This document shows, one piece after another, positions 1 through 7,265 of a stretch of DNA of 22,320 nt. The notes under the pieces are model-generated. The model had not been told where the DNA came from and did not search any database. It worked only from the letters and a program-made list of their open reading frames with translations. The first letter of the stretch is position 1. Every line of letters begins with the position of its first letter. The stretch is taken from positions 1 to 22,320 of the forward strand of contig CAYYYP010000052.1 of NCBI GenBank assembly GCA_964475985.1, written 5' to 3'. The translations under genes and the position numbers were made by a program. The DNA is from CAYYYP01 sp964475985 (GTDB taxonomy: Bacteria > Bdellovibrionota > UBA1018 > CAYHWW01).

Positions 1-143
1 ACTATAAAGCTGCATACCGTTACGGGGACCCGCGGACCGAGGGTTACGATAGTGACGCAGGTTTGAAATACCATGCTCGCGGGCAAACCTTGGGCGCTGG
101 TGGCGGAACCGGAAATTTTAGACTTCACCGAAGGAATGAATGA
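1..143 (+). CDS. 3' end of an unidentified CDS (partial), coupled to the TadE-like gene
   Basis: Reading from base 3 there is an open frame of 46 codons to a TGA at 141-143, and the other two forward frames close early. The stop overlaps the ATG at 140 of the next gene in an ATGA arrangement, typical of translational coupling inside an operon. The visible tail is rich in Gly, Arg and Tyr (for example YRYGDP and GAGGGTG) and has no membrane segment. I do not recognise the family. Position directly before TadE-like genes suggests another Tad-associated protein, perhaps a pilin-like or TadG-like product, but this is inference from context only. Confidence 0.5.
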   Translation, partial: YKAAYRYGDPRTEGYDSDAGLKYHARGQTLGAGGGTGNFRLHRRNE

Positions 144-679
144 TCGTCATGAGAAATTCATTTCAGAATTTTAGATCAGTTTCTCCGGGCAAGCGTGGCC
201 AAAGTCTCATTGAATTCATATTGGTCAATTTCATTTTCTTTACGTTTTTCTTTGTATTCCTAAGGTTTTCCTTAAGCCTGGGCTACGGCTCGTATGTTCA
301 TCATGCCGTGTTCATGGCGGCGAGGGCCTACTTTGCGGGTTCCGTAAGTCAAAGGGATCAACAGACTAGGGGGCGAGCGGTACTAGAGAGTTACCTTGGT
401 GAAGAGGGCTCAAGGCTTTCAACGTTAGGTGCACCCGTGCCCGAAAAAATGAAAGTTGGTGCGGCCGAAAATTTTTCCGCGACCGATGGCGATCTCATGT
501 ACCTGCAGGGCGCAACTTTTGGATTTAAGTTCCGCATGTTTTACCAGCCCTTGATTCCCCTGGGCAGCCTGCCTAATCCACAGCTTGATTTAGTGAGTGA
601 AACTTGGCTTGGACGAGAACCTACTACTCAAGAATGCACTTCTAAAATGGGGGCCTGGCTTTATGATAATGGGTGCTAA
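140..679 (+). CDS. TadE-like minor pseudopilin of the Tad/Flp pilus
   Basis: This 179-residue protein has the N-terminal signature of TadE-family pseudopilins: a short basic leader (PGKRGQSLIEF, about residues 16-26) followed by a long hydrophobic helix (about residues 27-48) and a soluble C-terminal domain. TadE-like proteins are inner-membrane pseudopilins needed for Flp pilus biogenesis, processed in some systems by the TadV prepilin peptidase at a Gly before the Glu-containing motif. Here the Glu of IEF is present. AAGGA at 131-135 lies 4 bases before ATG 140, and the start overlaps the upstream stop (ATGA). A second ATG at 149 is possible. The 3' end overlaps the next TadE-like gene by 17 bases. 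The family is clear from the N-terminus; its exact role in this machine is inferred. Confidence 0.75.
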   Translation: MIVMRNSFQNFRSVSPGKRGQSLIEFILVNFIFFTFFFVFLRFSLSLGYGSYVHHAVFMAARAYFAGSVSQRDQQTRGRAVLESYLGEEGSRLSTLGAPVPEKMKVGAAENFSATDGDLMYLQGATFGFKFRMFYQPLIPLGSLPNPQLDLVSETWLGREPTTQECTSKMGAWLYDNGC

Positions 680-1235
680 AAAACTCCATTATAAAAACCA
701 AAGTGGGCAAAGCATCTTAGAGTTTGCTTTCATTCTGCCGGTTTTTCTTCTGCTTCTCATTTATATGCTGCAAGCAAGCATGGCTATTAATATGGGGATC
801 GGAAACCAAAAGTGGGCAAGGCTTAGGCTTTACGAATTGCTCTACCATGACGCCTATTATTTCCGGACCGGGACCATGACGGGCGGGGCCGGCAACCGAG
901 TAAAACCATGGAGAAGAATGTGGATTGGGGTTGACCATGAGAGTTGGCAAAATGATGAGATCGAAGAACGGGCAAGTCTTAGGTACTTAGCACCGTGGGT
1001 CGCCATCGGCGTGCCCGGCAACCCGCGGGCAGGTGATGAGCCAGGGGATTTCCCAGCGGATACCAGGAAAACTGTACGCATCCGCGTGCGGTCCTTCATG
1101 TGCATCCCTGCGAAGTTTATGCCTAGTACAAGTAATGCCGGGGGTTTAGGTCCTCGCCTTTTGTCCGAAACGATGGATGACCGGGCCTACCGGGGCGGCA
1201 GCTCCTTCATTGCGTGCGATAAAGATGACCGTTAA
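663..1235 (+). CDS. Second TadE-like pseudopilin
   Basis: The protein (190 residues from ATG 663) has the TadE-type start: a basic leader, the motif SGQSILEFAF (about residues 14-23) and a hydrophobic helix (FILPVFLLLLIYML). The rest is a soluble domain with two cysteines near the C-terminus (SFMCIP and FIACDKD) that could form a disulfide in the periplasm. The frame is open back to 597, but that extension would place 22 hydrophilic residues before the leader and would lie inside the previous gene. ATG 663, with GGGGG at 649-653 upstream, or ATG 669 is more credible. It overlaps the first TadE-like gene by 17 bases, so the two are probably co-translated and may form a heteromeric minor pilin pair, as TadE and TadF are thought to do. 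Confidence 0.72.
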   Translation: MIMGAKKLHYKNQSGQSILEFAFILPVFLLLLIYMLQASMAINMGIGNQKWARLRLYELLYHDAYYFRTGTMTGGAGNRVKPWRRMWIGVDHESWQNDEIEERASLRYLAPWVAIGVPGNPRAGDEPGDFPADTRKTVRIRVRSFMCIPAKFMPSTSNAGGLGPRLLSETMDDRAYRGGSSFIACDKDDR

Positions 1236-1273
1236 TATAAATAGAATAAGTTGTAGTCCAAAAAGGAAGTCAT

Positions 1274-2092
1274 ATGAATAATCGAGCCTTTACCATCAGC
1301 CTCTTGATGGCCCTTGCCGCGACCTTTATGGTCTGGAGTTACATTGATTCCAAGGAACAGGAGTGGGCAAAACGTTATGGGGATGAGTCAACCGTCGTCA
1401 TCGCGAAAAAAGATATCTCAGAACTCGATCAAATCAACGAGATGATGCTCGATGAAAAAGTGATCCCGAAGCAATATCAAGATGCGCAGTCCTTCCAGAA
1501 GAAAAAAGATGTGCTCAATATGATTGCCCTGATTCCCATTCGAAAGGGAGACCAAATTTCTGCAAATAAAGTGGGGCCTCTAGGTCTACGCACTGGCCTG
1601 TCTCGCCAAGTGGCACCGGGCAAACGGGCCATCAGTATTTCGGTTACGGAAACCAGTTCGGTGTCTAAGCTTTTAAAACCAGGCGACCGTATAGATATTC
1701 TGGTGACCATGGAACCACCCAATGCCACGGGTCGTGGGAATCAAGTGACCAGGACCTTACTCCAGGATGTCCCGGTATTAGCGGTAGGAAAGTTTGTCAC
1801 ATCGCAAATTCATAGATCCGTAACTAAGGAAGATGGCGGACGAGAAATTGTAAAAAACCTGCACGAGAATGACGCCTATGCGACGGTCACGGTTGAAGTC
1901 GACCCGAGTAATGCGCAAGTGATAGCGTTTTTAACCGGAGCGCCGGGCATGGGTTTCACGATCAGCCTTCGCAACAATGATGATACAGAGCGCGTCGCTC
2001 TACCTTCATTGCATATGGGCGATATTTTAGGTGGCGATCTCAATCGTGGTGCGCCTGCAGCTCCGGCCGTAAGGGCTCCCGCTTCCATGTAA
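1274..2092 (+). CDS. cpaB: Flp pilus assembly protein CpaB (RcpC)
   Basis: This 272-residue protein has an N-terminal membrane anchor (about residues 5-24, ISLLMALAATFMVWSY) followed by a SAF-type domain (about residues 40-105: VVIAKKDISELDQINEMML, then IPIRKGDQISANKV) and the RcpC-like domain with the typical RAISISVTETSSVSKLLKPGDRIDILV segment split across about residues 115-142. The family is periplasmic, works with the secretin CpaC/RcpA and is required for Tad pilus assembly. AAGGAAG at 1263-1269 precedes ATG 1274. A short Ala/Pro-rich tail ends the protein. Downstream, instead of cpaC, an antisense ATPase gene intervenes and converges with this gene, with only 12 bases between the two stops. 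Confidence 0.88.
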   Translation: MNNRAFTISLLMALAATFMVWSYIDSKEQEWAKRYGDESTVVIAKKDISELDQINEMMLDEKVIPKQYQDAQSFQKKKDVLNMIALIPIRKGDQISANKVGPLGLRTGLSRQVAPGKRAISISVTETSSVSKLLKPGDRIDILVTMEPPNATGRGNQVTRTLLQDVPVLAVGKFVTSQIHRSVTKEDGGREIVKNLHENDAYATVTVEVDPSNAQVIAFLTGAPGMGFTISLRNNDDTERVALPSLHMGDILGGDLNRGAPAAPAVRAPASM

Positions 2093-2104
2093 GCGGTTTA
2101 CGGC

Positions 2105-3259
2105 CTATTTCTGGTTGAGATTTTCGCCTAACTTTCTGAGTGGAACTGCCGTAACTTTCATTCCCTGAATGGAAAGGTTCGTTATTTCTTCCACGTCTTG
2201 GGCAACTACCCAGTTTTCACCCGTCGGATAGTTTTTGCGAAAGACTTTTAGATTGGCGGGATCAAATTCTTTCAGCTGCCATTTGCACTCTATGGCTAAG
2301 GGTGGTTGTCCGCGCTTCTGAATGATAAAGTCCACTTCGTGTTTCTGTTTGTCTCTCCAGTATTGAATAGTAAGTGAAGGTGCGCCCGCATTAAGTTCGT
2401 TTAAGACCAAATGTTCCCACAGCTCACCTTTGTTCTCCGCCGTGAGGCTGGTCCAGCTTCGATAAAACGATAAAAAGCCTGTGTCAAAACCGTATACTTT
2501 GGGTGCAGAAATGATTTCCCGCGTGGGATTTTTAAAAAAAGGCTGGATGCGCTGCATGGTATGGGTGATTTCCATGATCTCAAGATAGGATTGCACGGTG
2601 GGATGGCTGATGCCGCACGCCGCGGTGAAGGAACTGGGTTCGAACATTCCACCGCTTTGCAGGAAGAGGAGCTCCAGCAGTTTGAAGAATGCTTGTCGCT
2701 TATCAATCTTAAAAAGCTCTTCGATATCTTTAGCCCAGTAACCGTCGAGCCAATCCAAGAAGAAGGATTCGGGCGGATCCTTGCTTAAAAAAGCGGGCGG
2801 CAACCCGCCTTGTAGCAGTCTTCTCGGCAATAAAGGCTTTTTATTTTTCTGATCCAAATCCGAAGATTCTTTAAGCAGTAGCGGAGTCAGCCAGATGTCG
2901 CGCTTACGGTCAGTCAAGGAATCGCGGAATTTTTTGGTAGCGCCCAAGGTTGAGGAGCCCGTAGCCAACACTTTCAAAGTGGGGAAATAATCCGCCGCGA
3001 TTTTTAGGAGTTCGGAAGGATTCTCAAGTCGATGGATTTCATCCAGGATAAGAATTGGCGCGCTTAGATTTTTGAGGAAAAACTCTGGATCATCAAGGCG
3101 CCGTCGGACGCTGGGCAGTTCACAGTCCAAGTAAAGCGCGCCCTTGATCGATTGGCAGAGCGTGGTTTTACCGGTGCGCCTTACCCCATGAAGCCAAATG
3201 ACGGATTTGGTTTTCCAGGTCGTCATGATCCTATTTTTCCAAAAGTCTCTATTACTCAT
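2105..3259 (-). CDS. AAA ATPase of the AAA_14/DUF4143 type
   Basis: This 384-residue protein has a Walker A motif near the N-terminus (GVRRTGKTT, residues 25-33), a Walker B motif (LILDEIH, D73-E74), a sensor-like LATGSS motif, and a C-terminal region with ENKGELWEHLVLNEL and YWRDKQKHEVDFII followed by AIECKW. That last part matches the DUF4143 domain, which has a PD-(D/E)xK-like core. Such ATPases are widespread, often mobile accessory genes of unknown function. The gene lies antisense within the Tad operon, which points to an insertion. Its ATG is inside one arm of a perfect inverted repeat (3250-3316) that also supplies a likely promoter. Family confident, function unknown. Confidence 0.85.
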   Translation of the reverse strand: MSNRDFWKNRIMTTWKTKSVIWLHGVRRTGKTTLCQSIKGALYLDCELPSVRRRLDDPEFFLKNLSAPILILDEIHRLENPSELLKIAADYFPTLKVLATGSSTLGATKKFRDSLTDRKRDIWLTPLLLKESSDLDQKNKKPLLPRRLLQGGLPPAFLSKDPPESFFLDWLDGYWAKDIEELFKIDKRQAFFKLLELLFLQSGGMFEPSSFTAACGISHPTVQSYLEIMEITHTMQRIQPFFKNPTREIISAPKVYGFDTGFLSFYRSWTSLTAENKGELWEHLVLNELNAGAPSLTIQYWRDKQKHEVDFIIQKRGQPPLAIECKWQLKEFDPANLKVFRKNYPTGENWVVAQDVEEITNLSIQGMKVTAVPLRKLGENLNQK

Positions 3260-3286
3260 TGTAAGTCCATTTTCAATGAGTATAAC
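3259..3286 (+). promoter_or_regulatory. Mirrored candidate promoter reading toward cpaC
   Basis: Because the repeat is symmetric, TTGTAA also occurs on the plus strand at 3259-3264, followed after 16 bases by TATAAC at 3281-3286. This would fire away from the ATPase through 3307 toward cpaC. It could supply transcription to cpaC and later genes that the antisense ATPase gene has separated from the upstream part of the operon. Prediction from sequence only. Confidence 0.35.
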
Positions 3287-3307
3287 TAAATGAAAATGGA
3301 CTTACAA
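3279..3307 (-). promoter_or_regulatory. Candidate sigma70-type promoter for the DUF4143 ATPase
   Basis: On the minus strand, TTGTAA (plus positions 3302-3307) is followed after 17 bases by TATACT (plus 3279-3284), a good -35/-10 pair. Transcription would begin about 12-14 bases before the ATG at 3259. The -35 box lies in the right arm of the inverted repeat and the start codon in the left arm, so a protein bound to the palindrome would block the promoter. Confidence 0.5.
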
Positions 3308-3459
3308 TGAGTAATAAATGGGGCAAGGGAAGATTTGTGGAAAATCGTAATTTCTCGCGGATGATCGGGACAGGGAACAACCTGCCCAGTCAGCGAGGAA
3401 ACCTATGCCTACTCTTTGAAAGAACTGACCAAGTAAATTCATTCACGATCCCAATATAA
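3307..3459 (+). CDS. Possible 50-residue ORF starting in the mirrored arm
   Basis: ATG 3307 opens a 50-codon frame ending with TAA at 3457-3459. Its first three codons are the same as those of the ATPase (Met-Ser-Asn), because both starts are in the inverted-repeat arms. No ribosome binding site is evident and the product (MSNKWGKGRF...) is unfamiliar. The frame crosses a small hairpin (3367-3387). It may be a chance frame created by the duplicated arm, or the remains of a second gene that shared the divergent promoter. Low confidence as a gene. Confidence 0.15.
   Translation: MSNKWGKGRFVENRNFSRMIGTGNNLPSQRGNLCLLFERTDQVNSFTIPI
3367..3387. repeat. Small hairpin GGGaCAGG...CCTGCCC
   Basis: GGG (3367-3369) and CAGG (3371-3374), with A3370 bulged, can pair with CCTGCCC (3381-3387) around a six-base loop. 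The GGGACAGG core is shared with 15841-15848. It could be a remnant of a REP-like sequence or a weak transcriptional pause between the ATPase region and cpaC. No T-run follows. Confidence 0.35.
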
Positions 3460-3460
3460 T
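3455..3460 (+). promoter_or_regulatory. Consensus -10 box (TATAAT) upstream of cpaC
   Basis: TATAAT occurs 32 bases before the cpaC start. No convincing -35 lies 16-18 bases upstream, so only the -10 element can be supported. The AT-rich leader up to 3492 fits a promoter region. A promoter here would make sense because the upstream operon is interrupted by an antisense gene. Confidence 0.35.
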
Positions 3461-3492
3461 ACTTTTAAATGAAAATAATTTACACTTGAACT

Positions 3493-5046
3493 ATGCCAAG
3501 GGCACTCCATCGTCATAGCACCGCGCTGATTCTGTTTTTGATCTTCGTGCCATTGTGCTTTCTTTATTCCACCGCCGATGCGAAGTCGGTCATCACGCGG
3601 AGCTCCGAAAAATCCGCCGAACATATGGACATGCTTTTCATTGCGGGCATTCAATCCGTGGTGGATTTAAGTTTTAAACCCTGCAAGCCCGTCCAGGAGT
3701 GCGTGAAAATCGTGAACCCAACACGTCTCACAGTTCAGTACGCGGAAGAAAAAAAACAGCTTATCTTTACTCCTTTAAAAGCGGGTGAAACCACCGTGAG
3801 CGTGCGCGATGAAAATGGCGATATGAAACTGATACTGAGGGCCGTCGTGAGCGACAGCAATCTTGCGCGCGTAGCTAAGGAAATCAAAGATCTCCTGCGC
3901 GACATAGAAGGCATTCAGATCCGCATCGTTGGCAATAAAATCGTTGCCGATGGGGAGTTGATCATTCCCTCTGACCTTAACCGAGTTCTGGCGGTGATTA
4001 CAGACGCCGCCTATAAAGATTTGGTTTTGAATCTCATCCAAGTAAGTCCCCTTGGGGAAAAAATTCTTGGTAAGAGAATGCAGGACGAAATCAATAATCA
4101 ACGAATCACGGTTCGCGTCGTAAATGGAACTTTCATTCTTGAAGGCACCGTCGATAGCCAAGCCGAAGCCGACCGGGCGAATCAGATTGCCCTAAATTTA
4201 ATGCCTGAAAAGGTGTTATTCAAGCCAGCGGCCGATAACATTGAATTTAAGCGAAATATTAAGCCTTACATCCTCAACCTGATCCGCGTATCCCGGCAAA
4301 AAAAGGCGAGCCAAACGGCAAAGACCGTTCGTCTCACCGTAAATTTCGTGGAACTCGCAAAAAGTTATAACCGAAACTTTGGTTTCAATTGGCAGCCTGG
4401 GATGAGTAATGGTGGGACTTTTCAATTTGGGCCTTCTACAACTGGCGGCTTAACTTCTACGAGTAGTGGCGCGCTAGCAGGTACCATCGATAACCTTTTT
4501 CCAAAACTTCAATCCGCCCAACAGGCCGGGTATGCGCGAGTGCTTCAAGAAGTCATTTTACTCACTCAATCCCAAAAGTCCGCCACTATGTCGCGGGGAG
4601 ATAAAGTTCCTGTTCAAGTGGTAGATGCAAGAACCGGTGCCACGACCTTCAACGCGGTGGATGTCAAACTTGGTTTAAAGATTACCCCAACGGTTAATCC
4701 TCAAACCGATGAAATTTCAATGGATGTTGATTTTACTTTCCAACAACTCAACGGGCGAATCTCAACCGCCCCCATCGTAAATGAAACAAAATACCGAGGT
4801 ACCGTCTCGGTACGGTCCAGCGAAAGCGCTGCGCTTTTAAATCTTGTGACTAACGATGTGCTTACGGACTTCAATAAAGACGCGCCCGGCGCCGCTTCGG
4901 CAAATCCCATTTTTGCTTTGGTACGGAGTAAGTCCTTCAGCAAAAAGAAAAGTCAGTTCGTCATATTCGTAACTCCGCAGACCGTGGAGAACGCCGCGGT
5001 CGGCACCGAAGACATCAAGAAAAAATACGGAATCAAACGCAGATAG
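3493..5046 (+). CDS. cpaC: Tad secretin CpaC (RcpA)
   Basis: This 517-residue protein has a clear Sec signal peptide (hydrophobic about residues 11-26, likely cleavage after ADA at 30). Next comes the N-terminal pilus-secretin domain (about 45-120, including LIFTPLKAGETTVSVRDENG), BON-like repeats (about 125-265, with GEKILGKRMQDEINNQRITV and VNGTFILEGTVDSQAEADRA) and the secretin core (about 325-505: MSRGDKVPVQVVDARTG, VKLGLKITPTVNP, FVIFVTPQTVEN). CpaC/RcpA forms the outer-membrane channel for the Flp pilus. The start at 3493 has no good Shine-Dalgarno but gives a complete signal peptide. It is followed after 27 bases by the CpaE-CpaF fusion gene. Family assignment confident. Confidence 0.9.
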   Translation: MPRALHRHSTALILFLIFVPLCFLYSTADAKSVITRSSEKSAEHMDMLFIAGIQSVVDLSFKPCKPVQECVKIVNPTRLTVQYAEEKKQLIFTPLKAGETTVSVRDENGDMKLILRAVVSDSNLARVAKEIKDLLRDIEGIQIRIVGNKIVADGELIIPSDLNRVLAVITDAAYKDLVLNLIQVSPLGEKILGKRMQDEINNQRITVRVVNGTFILEGTVDSQAEADRANQIALNLMPEKVLFKPAADNIEFKRNIKPYILNLIRVSRQKKASQTAKTVRLTVNFVELAKSYNRNFGFNWQPGMSNGGTFQFGPSTTGGLTSTSSGALAGTIDNLFPKLQSAQQAGYARVLQEVILLTQSQKSATMSRGDKVPVQVVDARTGATTFNAVDVKLGLKITPTVNPQTDEISMDVDFTFQQLNGRISTAPIVNETKYRGTVSVRSSESAALLNLVTNDVLTDFNKDAPGAASANPIFALVRSKSFSKKKSQFVIFVTPQTVENAAVGTEDIKKKYGIKRR

Positions 5047-5073
5047 TATTGGCACCAAGGAAGGCGATTCACT

Positions 5074-7236
5074 ATGGCAGGACATATCGTTGCAGTTCTA
5101 GGGGGAAAAGGCGGGGTAGGGAAATCCATCCTTTCCGCGAATCTCGCCATGGCTTATCTGATGGAGACGAAGAGCAGGCCCTGCTTAGTTGACCTAGATA
5201 TGAATTCCTTAGGGGATCAAAATTTGATTTTGGGAATTAGACCCCCAAAAACTATTATAGACATTTCAAAGATTCCGGGCGCCGCCCTTGATTTGAAGGC
5301 TCTGAACCCCATGCTCGCCACGACTCCGCAAGGAGTGAGTTTTGTTGGCTGTGCCATGGATCAGAACCAAGCCCGGGAACTCGACCTTGAAGGACTTGGA
5401 AAATTTCTAAAGGCCGTACCAAATATTTTTCCCTTCACCATCGTTGACTGCGGTTCGGACCTTACGGCGGCTTCCGTTAAAGTGCTGGAGTACGCAACTG
5501 CAATTCTCCTAGTCGTTACGCCCGACGTCATTGTGATCAATCAGAGCAAACGGCTCATCGCGAAAATTCAGGAGAATATGTTTCCGTTGGATATGATCCA
5601 GGTGGTCATCAACCGGTTTACGGCAAACTCCATTGTGAATCCTCAGGTGATTCAGAAAAACCTAGGCCGCGCCATTTTGGGCGGAATTGTCGACGACGCT
5701 GAGACGTGTTCGGGTTCCCTAGCGAGATCACAACCCTTCGTTATCGCAGCGCCCCAGTCTCAAGTTACCAGGTCCGTTCATGAGATCATTCGTAAACTCC
5801 ATCAGGGTGGAGTTTTAGCCCAACTTTCTCAACTTAAAAAACCCTCCGGCATTTCGGCAAAATTCCAGGCCGCAGCTTCCGCCAATGGAAATGGAACGAC
5901 TTCTACCGTAGCATCTGGCACATCGATGCTCAGCGCACCGGCCCTCAATGTAGATCCGTGGACGGCGCTCAAAATTAGAATTCACAAGGGCCTGGTGGAA
6001 ACCATGGACCTTAAGAAACAGAACATCGATACCAGCGATGAAAAACAACGAGGCTTGCTTAAGGAAAAAACTAAAAAAGCGATTTTGGATATTCTTGCCG
6101 CCGAAGACACTTCCAACCTTTTAAAGAGCAGAGAAGACAGCTCAAAAATCGTAAAGGAAGTTTTAGATGAAGCCTTGGCCTTAGGTCCACTTGAGGATTT
6201 ATTGTCCGACGACACCGTAACGGAAATCATGGTGAACTCGCGTGAACAAATTTACATAGAAAAAGCGGGAAAACCCATGCTTTCACCGGTTACGTTTTCC
6301 AGTGAGCAGCAAATGTATAATGACATTGAGCGTATCGTGACTCCGTTAGGTAGGCGGTGTGATGAAAAATCCCCCTCCGTTGACGCGCGTCTTCATGATG
6401 GTTCTCGGGTGCACATCATTATTCCGCCGCTGGCATTGCGCGGTCCCACCATCACCATTCGAAAATTCCCTAAAAAAAGGGTCGGCGTGCCAGAGCTCAT
6501 CGCATGGGGTTCCATGACCCAGGAAATCGCGGATTTTCTAAGGACTTGCGTTGAATCAAAACTGAATATCATCGTTAGCGGTGGAACGGGTTCCGGTAAA
6601 ACGACGCTCCTGAATACGCTTTCTAATTTTATTCCGACTACGGAGCGCATCATTACCGTAGAGGATGCGGCCGAACTTCAGCTTGGCCAAGAACACGTTG
6701 TCAGGCTTGAAACACGGCCAAAGAATATTGAAGGTGAAGGTGAAGTGAGCATTCGCGACCTGGTAAAATGTTGTTTGCGGATGCGACCGGACCGCGTTGT
6801 GGTGGGTGAGTGCCGAGGCGGCGAAGCTCTCGACATGCTTCAGGCCATGAACACGGGCCACGATGGATCACTCACAACGTTGCACGCCAATAATCCGCGC
6901 GACGCGGTTGCTAGGCTTGAAACCCTCGTTATGATGTCCGGCGTCAATATGCCGCTTAAAGCAATTCGTGAACAGATCGCGTCCGCCGTGCACCTTTTCA
7001 TTCAACAGTCTAGGCTCACGGATGGCAGTCGACGCATCACCTACATTACCGAAGTAACGGGAATCCAGGGCGAGATCGTGTCGCTACAAGATATCTTCGT
7101 TTATAAACAAGAAGGATTTGATAAGAAACGTAAGATCATCGGGAAATTTCTGCCCACTGGGTTTATCCCGAAATTTGTCGAAAATATGGAAGCAAAAGGT
7201 TTGAAAATACCAAGAAGCCTTTTTGCTGCGAAATGA
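5074..7236 (+). CDS. CpaE-CpaF fusion: MinD-like ATPase joined to TadA/CpaF motor ATPase
   Basis: This 720-residue protein joins two modules usually encoded separately. Residues about 4-240 are a MinD/ParA-like ATPase with a deviant Walker A (KGGVGKS, 12-18), a switch region (LVDLDMNSLGDQ) and Walker B-like FTIVDCGSD; this matches CpaE/TadZ, which positions the machine at the pole. A Gly/Ser/Thr/Ala-rich linker (about 250-290) leads to a CpaF/TadA secretion ATPase (about 295-720) with Walker A GGTGSGKT (503-510), an Asp box (TVEDAAELQL), Walker B-like RPDRVVVGE and a His box (GHDGSLTTLHANNP). The receiver-like domain often found at the CpaE N-terminus is absent. The fusion would tie polar placement to the pilus motor at fixed stoichiometry. 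tadB follows 29 bases later. Confidence 0.9.
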   Translation: MAGHIVAVLGGKGGVGKSILSANLAMAYLMETKSRPCLVDLDMNSLGDQNLILGIRPPKTIIDISKIPGAALDLKALNPMLATTPQGVSFVGCAMDQNQARELDLEGLGKFLKAVPNIFPFTIVDCGSDLTAASVKVLEYATAILLVVTPDVIVINQSKRLIAKIQENMFPLDMIQVVINRFTANSIVNPQVIQKNLGRAILGGIVDDAETCSGSLARSQPFVIAAPQSQVTRSVHEIIRKLHQGGVLAQLSQLKKPSGISAKFQAAASANGNGTTSTVASGTSMLSAPALNVDPWTALKIRIHKGLVETMDLKKQNIDTSDEKQRGLLKEKTKKAILDILAAEDTSNLLKSREDSSKIVKEVLDEALALGPLEDLLSDDTVTEIMVNSREQIYIEKAGKPMLSPVTFSSEQQMYNDIERIVTPLGRRCDEKSPSVDARLHDGSRVHIIIPPLALRGPTITIRKFPKKRVGVPELIAWGSMTQEIADFLRTCVESKLNIIVSGGTGSGKTTLLNTLSNFIPTTERIITVEDAAELQLGQEHVVRLETRPKNIEGEGEVSIRDLVKCCLRMRPDRVVVGECRGGEALDMLQAMNTGHDGSLTTLHANNPRDAVARLETLVMMSGVNMPLKAIREQIASAVHLFIQQSRLTDGSRRITYITEVTGIQGEIVSLQDIFVYKQEGFDKKRKIIGKFLPTGFIPKFVENMEAKGLKIPRSLFAAK

Positions 7237-7265
7237 TTTCAGAGTTTGAACCAAAGTAGGGAACC

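Larger units (their letters stand above)
3250..3316. repeat. Perfect 26-bp inverted repeat around the ATPase start
   Basis: Bases 3250-3275 and 3291-3316 are exact reverse complements, separated by 15 bases (3276-3290). Each arm ends outward in ATGAGTAATA read away from the centre, so the left arm contains the ATPase start codon (minus strand, 3257-3259) and the right arm contains a mirrored ATG at 3307 on the plus strand. A third partial copy, CAATGAG, lies at 3274-3280 and could pair with CTCATTG at 3255-3261, giving an alternative smaller hairpin. No second copy is present at the other end of the ATPase gene, so this does not behave like a simple pair of transposon ends. An autoregulatory operator is the more likely reading. 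Confidence 0.9.

Noticed and set aside
597..662. Earlier ATG for the second TadE-like gene
   Set aside because: It would add 22 hydrophilic residues inside the previous gene and displace the pilin-like leader; ATG 663 or 669 fits the family.
2105..3316. The DUF4143 ATPase as a transposon flanked by inverted repeats
   Set aside because: The palindrome occurs only at the 5' end of the gene; no copy of either arm is present near 2093-2110 and no target duplication is visible.
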